The notes under the pieces: model-generated | What the model saw: only the letters and a program-made list of their open reading frames with translations | Told to the model about the DNA's origin: nothing | Databases searched by the model: none | NCBI GenBank assembly: GCA_001314715.1 | Contig: LJSV01000009.1 | Coordinates: 40,252 to 104,251, forward strand | Source of the DNA: Rhodobacteraceae bacterium HLUCCA12 | GTDB taxonomy: Bacteria; Pseudomonadota; Alphaproteobacteria; Rhodobacterales; Rhodobacteraceae | DNA: 64,000 bases | Reading direction: 5' to 3' | Position numbers and translations under genes: made by a program | Part shown: positions 7,307 to 15,857 of the stretch, one piece after another | How the letters are laid out: every line of letters begins with the position of its first letter | Position numbering within the stretch: the first letter of the stretch is position 1

Positions 7307-8305
7307 ATGGCAAAAAGCGCAAACATCTTCGCGCCCTCGGCTGAACGGCTGGACATCGCCGTTCTGGTGCTGCCGCGCGCCTCGATCCTTGAGGTGGCCT
7401 CGGTGCTGGACCCGCTGCGCAATGCCAACCGGCATCTGGGCCGCGAGGGATTTCGCTGGCGCGTGGTGTCGCCCGATGGTGCCGCCGTTCCCCTGACCTG
7501 CGGGATCGAACTGCCCTCGGTCGGGCCGCTGGCGGCGGCGGGGTCGGCGGATGTGCTGATCGTGATTGCCGGATACAACCAGTCCGAAATCGCCACCCGC
7601 CCGCTGATCGCGGAGCTGGCGCGATGCGCGGGGCGGTTTCAGGCCGTGGGGGCGGTCGATGCCGGACCTTGGGTGCTGGCGCGCGCCGGGTTGCTGGACG
7701 GGCATCGCGCCACCGTTCATTGGGAGGATCTGGAGGATTTCGCGCTCGCCCATCCGGCAATTGAGGTGGTGCCTGACAGGTTCGTCCTGTCGGGCAACCG
7801 CTTTACCGTTGGCGGCGCGGCGCCCGCGACCGAGTTGATGTTGCACCTGATCGGTGCGCGGTGTGGCGCCGGTGTTGCCGGGCAGGTCGCGGCATCGTTT
7901 CTGTATGAGGCGCAGGCCGATGGGTCGCGCCCGCAGCGGCCCGGGATGCTGCCATCGGCCCGCGACCCCAGGTTGGCCGGGGCCTTGCGGACAATGAATG
8001 CGCATCTGGAAGATCCGCTGCCTCTGTCGGAAATCGCCCGCGACCAGGGCGTAAGCCTTCGGCGGCTGGAGCAGTTGTTTCACGCCGGAATGGGGGCCGG
8101 GCCCGGCGCCGCCTATCGGGAACTGCGCTTGCAGGCTGCCCAGCGGCTGATCGTGGATACGCGCCACGGGCTGAGCGAGATCGCGCTGCGCTGCGGTTTC
8201 ACCGATCCCACCAGCTTTGCCCGCGCATTTCGGCGCCGTTTCGGTGCGCCGCCCAGCCACCTGCGCAAGGAGGCACATGGCATGCATGAGGGCCGAGGTC
8301 TGTGA
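7307..8305 (+). CDS. GlxA-family AraC-type regulator, CdhR-like
   Basis: A 332-aa protein. An N-terminal DJ-1/PfpI-like ligand domain covers about residues 14-185, with LDIAVLVLPRASILEVASVLDPLR and an RATVHWEDLEDF segment. A C-terminal AraC helix-turn-helix pair covers about 230-330 and includes PLSEIARDQGVSLRRLEQLF and LSEIALRCGFTDPTSFARAF. I chose the ATG at 7307 over one 26 codons upstream because the earlier start lies within the divergent gene's translated region. In Pseudomonas the homologue CdhR activates carnitine dehydrogenase genes. The divergent arrangement here supports the same role, probably as an activator responding to carnitine. Confidence 0.82.
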   Translation: MAKSANIFAPSAERLDIAVLVLPRASILEVASVLDPLRNANRHLGREGFRWRVVSPDGAAVPLTCGIELPSVGPLAAAGSADVLIVIAGYNQSEIATRPLIAELARCAGRFQAVGAVDAGPWVLARAGLLDGHRATVHWEDLEDFALAHPAIEVVPDRFVLSGNRFTVGGAAPATELMLHLIGARCGAGVAGQVAASFLYEAQADGSRPQRPGMLPSARDPRLAGALRTMNAHLEDPLPLSEIARDQGVSLRRLEQLFHAGMGAGPGAAYRELRLQAAQRLIVDTRHGLSEIALRCGFTDPTSFARAFRRRFGAPPSHLRKEAHGMHEGRGL

Positions 8306-8445
8306 ATGTATGACATTATGCGAAGGCCGGATTGACGGCGCGTTCGAGCCATTCGGCGCGCGCTAGCAGGAATGTTGCCGATCCGTGAGCCCGTCAAAGC
8401 AACTGGCCGATGCCGGCCGGACGAACAGGCAAGTCGCTAGAAAAT

Positions 8446-8506
8446 CATTATCTATCAAGAGCAAAGATAATGTTAATTGTCAGGCAATAAAATGACTGAC
8501 AATTAA
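8446..8506. repeat. Two abutting AT-rich perfect inverted repeats, possible terminator
   Basis: CATTATCT/AGATAATG (8446-8453 and 8465-8472, 11-nt loop) is followed with no gap by TTAATTGTCAG/CTGACAATTAA (8473-8483 and 8496-8506, 12-nt loop). The second includes the tyrS stop codon. Read on the minus strand, the distal stem is followed by ATTTTCT, so the pair could terminate tyrS transcription. It lies between two convergent genes and is unusually AT-rich for this genome. Confidence 0.6.
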
Positions 8507-9753
8507 TCCAGACTCACCAGTGCATGCCGCTTGCGCCCCGCCGTCAGTTTGAGCGGCGCGGTCAGATCCTGGGCCGTGATGACCAGACCGGCATCGTCGA
8601 GCGGCGCATCATTCAGGCGCGCGCCCCCTTCGGCGATCAGGCGCTTGGCCTCCTTGCCCGAGCGTGCCAGACCGGCGCGCACGAAAAGCTGCACGATGGA
8701 GACGCCCGCCGCAGCCTCGTCGCCTGTCAGCGCGACGCGCGGAAGATTTTCGCCCATGCCACCCTGTTCGAACACCGCGCGCGCGGTCTCTTCGGCGGCG
8801 GCGGCGGCCTCGGGGCCGTGGCACAGGGTCGTCACCGCATTGGCAAGCACGATCTTTGCGGCGTTGATCTCGGCCCCGGAAAGCGCACCCAGCCGCTCGC
8901 ATTCGGCAACCGGAATCTCGGTATAAAGCTTCAGGAACCGCCCGACATCGGCATCGGTCGTGTTGCGCCAGAATTGCCAGAACTCATAGGGGCTGAGCAT
9001 GTCACCGTTGAGCCAGACCGCGCCGCCCTGGCTCTTGCCCATCTTGCGGCCGTCCGAGGTCGTCAGAAGCGGTGTCGTCAGGCCGAAGACATGACCATCG
9101 ACGACCCGCCGCGTCAGATCGACCCCGTTGACGATGTTGCCCCACTGATCCGACCCGCCCATTTGCAGCAGGCAGCCATAGCGGCGATGCAATTCCAGAA
9201 AGTCATAGGCTTGCAAGATCATGTAGTTGAATTCCAGAAACGACAGCGATTGCTCACGGTCGAGCCGTGACTTGACGCTTTCGAACGACAGCATCCGGTT
9301 GACCGAGAAGTGCCGGCCGATATCGCGCAGGAATTCCAGATAGTTCAGCCCGTCCAGCCATTCGGCGTTGTTGAGCATGATCGCGTCGCCCGCCCCCTCG
9401 CCATAGTCGAGATACTTGGCAAAGACCTGTTTCATGCTGGCGATGTTGGCCTCGATCGCGTCGGGGGGCAGCAGCGGTCTTTCCTCGGACCGGAACGACG
9501 GATCGCCGACCTTGGTCGTGCCGCCGCCCATCAGGGTGATCGGCTTGTGCCCGGTCTTTTGCAGCCAGCGCAGCAGCATGATATTCAGAAGATGCCCGAC
9601 ATGCAGCGACTTCGCCGTGGCATCATAGCCGATATAGGCCGGAACAACCCCCTTGAGCAGCGCCGCGTCCAGCCCCTGCAGATCGGTGCAGTCGGCCAGA
9701 AAGCCGCGCTCGATCAGGATCTGCAGGAAATCCGATTTGGGTGTGTAGGTCAT
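8503..9753 (-). CDS. tyrS: Tyrosyl-tRNA synthetase
   Basis: A 416-aa class I aminoacyl-tRNA synthetase that charges tRNA-Tyr. The ATP-binding HIGH signature appears as HVGH (51-54), and the second signature as KMGKS (237-241) in place of KMSKS. Tyrosine-pocket residues lie around YMILQAYDF and [10 protein letters not shown]. The C-terminal S4-like RNA-binding domain includes the segment [18 protein letters not shown] chose ATG 9753 (MTYTPKSDF), matching the usual rhodobacterial N-terminus, over an in-frame TTG 21 bp upstream. An AAGGA lies upstream. It is divergent from anmK with a 65-bp gap. Confidence 0.96.
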   Translation of the reverse strand: MTYTPKSDFLQILIERGFLADCTDLQGLDAALLKGVVPAYIGYDATAKSLHVGHLLNIMLLRWLQKTGHKPITLMGGGTTKVGDPSFRSEERPLLPPDAIEANIASMKQVFAKYLDYGEGAGDAIMLNNAEWLDGLNYLEFLRDIGRHFSVNRMLSFESVKSRLDREQSLSFLEFNYMILQAYDFLELHRRYGCLLQMGGSDQWGNIVNGVDLTRRVVDGHVFGLTTPLLTTSDGRKMGKSQGGAVWLNGDMLSPYEFWQFWRNTTDADVGRFLKLYTEIPVAECERLGALSGAEINAAKIVLANAVTTLCHGPEAAAAAEETARAVFEQGGMGENLPRVALTGDEAAAGVSIVQLFVRAGLARSGKEAKRLIAEGGARLNDAPLDDAGLVITAQDLTAPLKLTAGRKRHALVSLD

Positions 9754-9818
9754 TTTGCAGTTGTCCTTGGCCAATGGCTGCGCTGTCTATAGACCGAAGG
9801 CCGGGGCGAGGAAAAGCC

Positions 9819-10913
9819 ATGTTCAAGCGCGAAACGATGCGGGTGTTGGGGGCGATGTCGGGCACATCGCTTGATGGCGTGGATGCGGCCGTGCTTGTGA
9901 CCGACGGTGTCGAGATCGCGGGCTTTGGTGAAACCGCCTATCGCCCCTATACCGAGGACGAGCGCGATATTCTGCGCGCGGCCCTCGGGGCGTGGCCGGG
10001 CGATCCGCATGCCGAGGCTGCGGCCGAGGTCGTGGAGACCGCGCATGCCGAGCTTCTGTCGCGCTTTGATCCGGTCGATCTGGTGGGGTTTCACGGCCAG
10101 ACGCTTGCGCATGATCCGGGCGGGCGCGGCACGCATCAGGCCGGGTCGGGCGCGGTTCTGTCGCATGTGCTGGGCTGGCCGGTCGCCTGGGACTTTCGCT
10201 CGGCCGATGTGCGCCTTGGTGGTCAGGGCGCGCCGCTTGCGCCGTTCTATCACCACGCCCTTGCCCGTCATATCGGCGCGGATGGCCCGGTTGCCTTTGT
10301 CAATATCGGCGGGGTTGCCAATGTCACCTGGGTCGATCCACGGATACCGGCCCCGGAACATGGCTGCCTTGCGTTTGACTGCGGCCCCGGCAATGCGGCG
10401 ATGGACGACCTGATGCGGTCGCGCCGGGGGCTGGCGTTTGATGCGAATGGCGCGCTGGCGGCAACCGGCAGCGTCGACCACGCCCGGTTGCAAGCCTTCA
10501 GCGGGCATTCGTTCTTTCACCGGATGCCGCCCAAATCGCTGGATCGCGCGGCACCGGCGCCCGATGTCGCCGGGCTGGACGATGCCGATGCACTGGCAAC
10601 ACTGTCAGCGGGCGTGGCGGCGGGAATCGCCCTGGCGTTCGAGCATTTCCCCGAACCGCCCGCGCAGCTTTGGGTCTGCGGGGGCGGGCGACACAACCGC
10701 ACGCTGATGGCCATGATCGCCGCCGGATGCGATTGCCCGGTCTCACCCGTTGAGGATGCGGGGCTGGAGGGCGACATGCTGGAGGCGCAGGCTTTCGCCT
10801 ATCTGGCCGCGCGCGTCGTGCGGGGGCTGCCGACCTCGGGCCCGCGCACCACCGGGGTCGCAGCACCGGTCGGCGGCGGCATCCTCAGCCGTCCCGGCGA
10901 TATGGACGACTGA
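9819..10913 (+). CDS. anmK: Anhydro-N-acetylmuramic acid kinase
   Basis: A 364-aa sugar kinase of the ASKHA fold. It cleaves the 1,6-anhydro ring of recycled anhydroMurNAc while phosphorylating it, a cytoplasmic step of cell-wall recycling. Family signatures are present in order: GAMSGTSLDGVDAAV (11-25), GFHGQTLAHDP, NIGGVANVTWV, AFDCGPGNAAMDDLM and WVCGGGRHNRTLM. The start at 9819 follows GGCGAGGAAAAG. A later ATG at 9837 would still keep the first motif. Divergence from tyrS is a common arrangement in Rhodobacterales. Confidence 0.94.
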   Translation: MFKRETMRVLGAMSGTSLDGVDAAVLVTDGVEIAGFGETAYRPYTEDERDILRAALGAWPGDPHAEAAAEVVETAHAELLSRFDPVDLVGFHGQTLAHDPGGRGTHQAGSGAVLSHVLGWPVAWDFRSADVRLGGQGAPLAPFYHHALARHIGADGPVAFVNIGGVANVTWVDPRIPAPEHGCLAFDCGPGNAAMDDLMRSRRGLAFDANGALAATGSVDHARLQAFSGHSFFHRMPPKSLDRAAPAPDVAGLDDADALATLSAGVAAGIALAFEHFPEPPAQLWVCGGGRHNRTLMAMIAAGCDCPVSPVEDAGLEGDMLEAQAFAYLAARVVRGLPTSGPRTTGVAAPVGGGILSRPGDMDD

Positions 10914-10963
10914 CGCGCCGCCGCCGGTGCCAGTCGCGGTCATGCGACGGCCCCCCAGCCCGA

Positions 10964-11572
10964 TCAGGGCGCGCGCGGTTCGGGGGCGATCAGGCGTTCG
11001 AACAGGCGTTCCAGGAATGGTTCCGCGCCGTCAAGCGGGTCGGTGCCGTCGCGGATCAGCCGGATCTGGGCGTCGAAATCGGCATAATGCTGGGTCAGCG
11101 CCCAGATGGAAAAGATCAGGTGATACGGGTCCACCGGGGCCAGGCGCCCTTCGCGGCTCCATCGCGCGATAAGCGCCGCGCGGTCATCGACCAGCATCCT
11201 GAGGTCACGGGCAATGAAATCGCCCAGCCGCGGGGCGCCTTGCAGGATCTCGTTCGCGAACAGCCGGCTTTCGCGTGGAAATGCGCGCGACATCTGCAAC
11301 TTGCGCCGCATGTAGCCCATGATCTCGTCGCGCGGCTCTCCCTGCGGATTCATGGCGCGCAGGGGTTCCAGCCAGCTGGCCAGCAGGTCTTCCATCAACA
11401 GCCGGTGGATGGCCTCCTTGTTGTCGAAATAATAAAGCAGGTTCGGCTTGGACAGGCCCGCCTCCGCGGCGATCTGGTCCAGCGTCGCGCCGCGAAACCC
11501 CTGTGCCGAAAAAACCTCGAGCGCCGCATCGAGGATGCGCTTGCGATTGCGCTTCTGAATGCGGGTGGTCAT
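10964..11572 (-). CDS. TetR-family regulator, RutR-like (second of a pair)
   Basis: A 202-aa repressor-type protein. The N-terminal TetR helix-turn-helix covers about residues 8-55, with GATLDQIAAEAGLSKPNLLYYF. The C-terminal domain closely follows the RutR pattern, including HLIFSIWALTQHYADF, the region that forms the uracil pocket in E. coli RutR. It overlaps the upstream TetR gene by 4 bp (ATGA), so both are made from one transcript. It faces a pyrimidine/hydantoin catabolic operon, so control of pyrimidine degradation is the probable role. Which ligand each paralogue senses cannot be read from sequence. Confidence 0.8.
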   Translation of the reverse strand: MTTRIQKRNRKRILDAALEVFSAQGFRGATLDQIAAEAGLSKPNLLYYFDNKEAIHRLLMEDLLASWLEPLRAMNPQGEPRDEIMGYMRRKLQMSRAFPRESRLFANEILQGAPRLGDFIARDLRMLVDDRAALIARWSREGRLAPVDPYHLIFSIWALTQHYADFDAQIRLIRDGTDPLDGAEPFLERLFERLIAPEPRAP

Positions 11573-12231
11573 GCGGTGCCGGGCCCATGCCGGGGGTCAA
11601 GCCCGATCCCCCGCAGGATGATCTGGCAGACCGTTTCCGTGGCCTCGTCCCATTGCGCGTCGGACAAGGGTCCATGGTTGAGCGTTTCGACCTGATGGGC
11701 GAAATCGGCGTAATGCTGGGTCGTGGCCCAGATCATGTACAACAGCCAGCGCGGTTCGATCGGCTGGATCGCGCCGGACGCGATCCAGCGGCGGATCACC
11801 GCAACGCGCGACTCGGTCCATTCGCGCAAGGTCGATTCCAGATAGTCCTGGATGATCGGCGCGCCGTGCATCACCTCGTTGGCCCAGACCTTGGACCCAT
11901 AGCGATGTTCGCGCGAGAGCTGCATCTTGCGGCTGATGTAACGGCGCAGCGCCACCTCGGGCGAGGCCGAGGTTTCAAAGGAATCGGCGGCTTCAAGCCA
12001 GACGGTAAAGATGCGCTCGACCACCCGGCGATAGAGGCGTTCCTTGGACGAGAAGTAATAGTGCAGATTGGCCTTGGGCAGCCCGCAGGCATCGGCGATG
12101 GCCTGCATCGTCGCACCGCCGAACCCGGATTCGGCGAACACACGTTCCGCCGCGTCCAGGATGGATCGCTCGGTTTCTTCGCGCATCTCCGCGCGCGAGC
12201 CCGTTTTTTCGGCACCTTCACCGTGGCTCAT
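11569..12231 (-). CDS. TetR-family regulator, RutR-like (first of a pair)
   Basis: A 220-aa TetR protein. The helix-turn-helix (about 20-65) has GATMQAIADACGLPKANLHYYF. The C-terminal half carries LLYMIWATTQHYADFAHQV, again the RutR ligand-pocket signature. It is clearly paralogous to the downstream gene but not identical, especially in the DNA-recognition helix (KANLHYYF versus KPNLLYYF). I chose ATG 12231 over an in-frame GTG ten codons upstream. It starts 53 bp from a RutR-box-like palindrome, so autoregulation is likely. Confidence 0.78.
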   Translation of the reverse strand: MSHGEGAEKTGSRAEMREETERSILDAAERVFAESGFGGATMQAIADACGLPKANLHYYFSSKERLYRRVVERIFTVWLEAADSFETSASPEVALRRYISRKMQLSREHRYGSKVWANEVMHGAPIIQDYLESTLREWTESRVAVIRRWIASGAIQPIEPRWLLYMIWATTQHYADFAHQVETLNHGPLSDAQWDEATETVCQIILRGIGLDPRHGPGTA

Positions 12232-12283
12232 CGGTGCGCCCCCCGGTCTTGCTGTCGGCACGCGAAACGGGCCGCGAAAAATC

Positions 12284-12299
12284 TTGACTGGTTGGTCAA
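12284..12299. promoter_or_regulatory. RutR-box-like operator
   Basis: The 16-mer TTGACTGGTTGGTCAA matches the E. coli RutR consensus TTGACCANNTGGTCAA at all but two defined positions, and it extends outward by one C/G pair. It lies between the paired RutR-like genes (minus) and the pyrimidine/hydantoin operon (plus). Its left half, TTGACT, could also serve as a -35 element for the plus-strand operon. Confidence 0.75.
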
Positions 12300-12596
12300 G
12301 TCTGTTAGCGTTACATCAACCCGGACCGGGCGCGCAAGCGTCAGACACCGGGGGTCGTTGAAAAGATTATGCCCGGTCGTCAGTCCTGACAACCCAGCCA
12401 ATAACGCGCCCGGGCTTGCGGAGTTGAGACCATGGCGCACCATTGCTGCCCAAAGTCCGACCGGCCGATCGCCCGCCGCATCGCGGGCGACAAGGGGGGC
12501 ATCCGCACGCTTTGATCCCATGCCGCGCACCCTGATGGTGGCGCGTTTTCCATTCGAGGGCGGCGCCAGATCGCCCCGAACAACAGGAGAGAAAGA
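12300..12596 (+). other. 297-bp leader with two short ORFs
   Basis: No conventional gene is visible between the operator and the amidohydrolase start. Two short frames exist. One is a 27-codon ORF at 12432-12515 (begins MAHHCCPKSD, with GGAG upstream). The other is a 26-codon frame at 12520-12600 whose TGA overlaps the amidohydrolase ATG in an ATGA junction. They could be leader peptides or chance; the evidence is weak. Confidence 0.3.
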
Positions 12597-13847
12597 ATGA
12601 ACGCACCCGCAGCGAACCTGCGTATCAACCCCGACCGGTTGTGGGACAGCATCATGGAAATGGCCCGGATCGGTCCGGGCGTGGCCGGCGGCAACAACCG
12701 CCAGACGCTGACCGACGAGGATGCCGAGGGCCGCGCCCTGTTCCAGAAGTGGTGCGAAGAGGCGGGGTGCACCATGGGTGTCGACGAGATGGGCACCATG
12801 TTCGCCATGCGCCCCGGTGAAGACCCCGATGCCCTGCCGGTCTATGTCGGCAGCCACCTGGATACGCAGCCCACCGGCGGCAAGTATGATGGCGTTCTGG
12901 GGGTCCTGGGCGGGCTTGAGGTCGTGCGCAGCCTCAATGATCTGGGCATCAAGACCAGGCATCCGATCGTTGTGACCAACTGGACCAACGAAGAGGGTAC
13001 ACGTTTCGCCCCGGCCATGCTGGCATCAGGCGTCTTTGCCGGGGTTCTGGACCGCGACTGGGCCTATGACCGGGTGGATGCCAAGGGCAAGCGTTTCGGC
13101 GACGAGCTGGAGCGCATCGGCTGGAAAGGCGACGAGAAGGTCGGCACGCGCAAGATGCATGCCTTTTTCGAACTGCATATCGAACAGGGCCCGATCCTTG
13201 AGGCCGAGGGCAAGGATGTCGGCGTCGTCACACATGGCCAGGGCTTGCGCTGGGTGCAATGCACGGTCACGGGCAAGGGGCAGCATACCGGCTCCACGCC
13301 CATGTACATGCGCCGCAATGCCGGGCGCGGGCTGGCGCGCGTGACCGAGCTGGTGCACGAGATTGCGCTCAAGCACCAGCCCAACGCGGTCGGCGCGATC
13401 GGGCATATCGATGTCTATCCCAACAGCCGCAACATCATCCCGGAAAAGGTGGTCTTCACCGTCGATTTCCGGTCGCATGTGCTGGAAACCCTTGAGGCGA
13501 TGGTGGATGAACTGAACACCCGCGCGCCCGGTCTTTGTGCCGATATCGGTCTCAAGTTCAGCGCCGAAGTGGTGGGATTCTTCGATCCGCCCGCATTCGA
13601 CCCGACGCTGGTCGATCGCGTGCGCAACGCCGCCGATCGGTTGGGCTACAGTCATATGGACCTGATCTCGGGCGCGGGGCATGATGCGTGCTGGATCAAC
13701 CGGCTTTATCCCACGACCATGGTCATGTGCCCCTGCGTCGACGGCCTGTCGCACAATGAGGCCGAAGAGATTTCCAAGGACTGGGCGCAGGCCGGGGCGG
13801 ATGTGCTGTTTCACGCCGTTCTGGAAACCGCCGAGATCGTGGGCTGA
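12597..13847 (+). CDS. Zn-dependent amidohydrolase, beta-ureidopropionase/N-carbamoyl-amino-acid hydrolase type
   Basis: A 416-aa M20/M28-like amidase. Metal ligands are visible in GSHLDTQPTGGKYDGVLG (H88, D98), NEEGTRF (E132/E133), ELHIEQGP (H194) and DGLSHNEAEE (H386). Length and motif order match the HyuC/PydC group, which hydrolyses N-carbamoyl-beta-alanine (or N-carbamoyl amino acids) to the amino acid, CO2 and ammonia. A strong AGGAGAG precedes the ATG. It is the first gene of an operon with a dihydropyrimidinase and an ABC importer under RutR-like control, so a PydC role in reductive pyrimidine breakdown is most likely. Hydantoin-derived carbamoyl amino acids are the main alternative. 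Confidence 0.85.
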   Translation: MNAPAANLRINPDRLWDSIMEMARIGPGVAGGNNRQTLTDEDAEGRALFQKWCEEAGCTMGVDEMGTMFAMRPGEDPDALPVYVGSHLDTQPTGGKYDGVLGVLGGLEVVRSLNDLGIKTRHPIVVTNWTNEEGTRFAPAMLASGVFAGVLDRDWAYDRVDAKGKRFGDELERIGWKGDEKVGTRKMHAFFELHIEQGPILEAEGKDVGVVTHGQGLRWVQCTVTGKGQHTGSTPMYMRRNAGRGLARVTELVHEIALKHQPNAVGAIGHIDVYPNSRNIIPEKVVFTVDFRSHVLETLEAMVDELNTRAPGLCADIGLKFSAEVVGFFDPPAFDPTLVDRVRNAADRLGYSHMDLISGAGHDACWINRLYPTTMVMCPCVDGLSHNEAEEISKDWAQAGADVLFHAVLETAEIVG

Positions 13848-13876
13848 GCGTCGCATCCCGACCAGGAGGACAGGCA

Positions 13877-14167
13877 ATGCCACGCGAAAGGATCCTGCCC
13901 ATGACCCTGGCCGCGCTTGCCGCGCCTGCCTGCGTCATGGGCCTGCCCGCGGCGGGGCAAGGGCTGCCCGAGGGGTTCGCGCCCGCCGAATACGTCCCAC
14001 AAAACCCGGCCCCGCAACTGCCCCCCGGCACCGACCGCGATGACATCCTGTGGCGGGACGGGTGCTATTACATCCTGCAGGACGGTGCGCCGGTCCTGCT
14101 GCCCTTCACCGAAACGAACGCGACGACCGGCGAGGTGTCGCAATATGACCGCTATTGCATCGGCTGA
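13877..14167 (+). CDS. Small exported protein of unknown function
   Basis: A 96-aa protein with a short basic start, a hydrophobic stretch (about residues 7-25, ILPMTLAALAAPACVMGL) that reads as a signal peptide, and a mature part rich in Pro, Asp and aromatic residues. Cysteines sit near residues 43-44 of the mature part (RDGCYY) and close to the C-terminus (YCIG), so a disulfide is possible. The lipobox-like APAC is imperfect. A perfect AGGAGGA lies upstream. It sits between the amidohydrolase and the hydantoinase, with 29 and 35 bp gaps, so it is co-transcribed with them. I do not recognise a family. Confidence 0.6.
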   Translation: MPRERILPMTLAALAAPACVMGLPAAGQGLPEGFAPAEYVPQNPAPQLPPGTDRDDILWRDGCYYILQDGAPVLLPFTETNATTGEVSQYDRYCIG

Positions 14168-14202
14168 CCCCGGCCGTGCCGCACCAAACAGGGAGAAAGA
14201 CC

Positions 14203-15657
14203 ATGCCCAGCACCGTGATCAGAAACGGCACGATCGTCACCCATGACCTGACCTATTCGGCCGACGTCAAGATCGAGAACGGCTCGATCATCGAGATCGG
14301 TCCCGATCTGAAGGGGGACGAGGAACTCGACGCGACCGGCTGCTATGTCATGCCGGGCGGTATCGACCCGCATACCCACATGGAAATGCCCTTCATGGGC
14401 ACCTATTCGGCCGACGATTTCGAATCCGGCACCCGCGCCGCGCTGGCCGGTGGCACGACGATGGTCGTCGATTTCGTGCTGCCGGGTCAGGGGCAGGGGC
14501 TGATGGACGCGGCCAAGATGTGGCACAACAAGTCCACGCGCGCGCATTGCGACTACAGCTATCACATGGCGATCACCTGGTGGGGCGAACAGGTCTGGGA
14601 AGGCATGGAAGATGCGGTCAAGGCCGGCATCACCAGCTTCAAGCATTTCCTGGCCTACAAGGGCGCCTTGATGGTCAACGATGACGAGCTGTTCGCCAGT
14701 TTCCGCCGCGTGGGCGATCTGGGCGGGCTGGCCATGGTGCATGCCGAAAACGGCGATGTCGTCGCCGATCTGACCGCTCGGCTGCTGGCCGAGGGCAACA
14801 ACGGCCCCGAAGGCCATGCCTATTCGCGCCCGCCCCAGGTCGAGGGCGAGGCCACCAACCGCGCGATCATGATTGCCGACATGGCGGGCACGCCGCTTTA
14901 TGTCGTGCATGTCAGCTGCGAGGACAGCCACGAAGCCATTCGCCGGGCGCGCCAGCAGGGCAAGCGCGTCTTCGGCGAGCCGCTGATCCAGCATCTGACC
15001 CTTGATGAGAGCGAGTATTTCCACTCCGACTGGGATCATGCCGCGCGGCGCGTGATGTCGCCGCCGTTTCGCAACAAGGCGCATCAGGCCAGCCTCTGGG
15101 CCGGCTTGCAGGCCGGGTCATTGTCGGTCGTGGCCACCGATCATTGCGCCTTTACCACCGAACAGAAGCGGTTTGGCGTCGGCGACTTTTCCAAGATCCC
15201 CAATGGCACCGGCGGGCTGGAAGACCGGATGCCCATGCTCTGGACCCATGGTGTCAACACCGGCCGGCTGACCCCGAACGAATTCGTGGCGCTGACCAGC
15301 ACCAATGCCGCCAAGATCTTCAACATGTATCCCAAGAAGGGCGCGGTCGCGGTGGGCGCCGATGCCGATCTGGTGGTCTGGGATCCCGAGAAGGAAAAGA
15401 CCATCAGCGCCCAAACCCAGCAATCGGCCATCGACTACAGCGTGTTCGAGGGCCAGAAGGTCAAGGGCCTGCCGCGCTTTACCCTGACGCGGGGGCGCGT
15501 GGCCTTCCATGACGGCGATATGCGCCCGAAAGAGGGTCATGGCCAGTTCGTCGGCCGCGAACCGCGCCCGGCCTACAACCGCGCCCTGACCCAATGGAAG
15601 GATCTGACCGCACCCCGGCCCGTCCAGCGTAGCGGCGTTCCGGCGACGGGGGTATGA
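14203..15657 (+). CDS. hydA: Dihydropyrimidinase/D-hydantoinase
   Basis: A 484-aa cyclic amidohydrolase with a binuclear zinc site. Ligands visible are HTH (H57, H59), the carboxylated lysine in TSFKHF (K147), H180 in MVHAEN, a His in YVVHVSCED and the Asp in ATDHCAF. These are diagnostic of the dihydropyrimidinase/hydantoinase group. It opens 5,6-dihydrouracil or 5-substituted hydantoins to N-carbamoyl products, which the amidohydrolase two genes upstream would then cleave. I chose ATG 14203 with AGGGAGAAAG upstream; an earlier ATG lies inside the preceding gene. Length is typical (about 480 aa). Confidence 0.92.
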   Translation: MPSTVIRNGTIVTHDLTYSADVKIENGSIIEIGPDLKGDEELDATGCYVMPGGIDPHTHMEMPFMGTYSADDFESGTRAALAGGTTMVVDFVLPGQGQGLMDAAKMWHNKSTRAHCDYSYHMAITWWGEQVWEGMEDAVKAGITSFKHFLAYKGALMVNDDELFASFRRVGDLGGLAMVHAENGDVVADLTARLLAEGNNGPEGHAYSRPPQVEGEATNRAIMIADMAGTPLYVVHVSCEDSHEAIRRARQQGKRVFGEPLIQHLTLDESEYFHSDWDHAARRVMSPPFRNKAHQASLWAGLQAGSLSVVATDHCAFTTEQKRFGVGDFSKIPNGTGGLEDRMPMLWTHGVNTGRLTPNEFVALTSTNAAKIFNMYPKKGAVAVGADADLVVWDPEKEKTISAQTQQSAIDYSVFEGQKVKGLPRFTLTRGRVAFHDGDMRPKEGHGQFVGREPRPAYNRALTQWKDLTAPRPVQRSGVPATGV

Positions 15658-15857
15658 TGGCCGGCGCGCGCGTGCGGTCCCCGCTGTGCATGATCGGGCT
15701 GGCCACAGGCGCCGGTTCGGGCGATGCTCGGCTTCGCGCCGCCGCCGGCGGGTCCGACCGTCCGCTTCCATCGATGTAAGGCGCAGGCTGCAAGGAAACC
15801 GAAAGACATGGCAAAGCGAAACAACGCGCAATCAACGGGCAGGGGGCGGAAAGGTTC

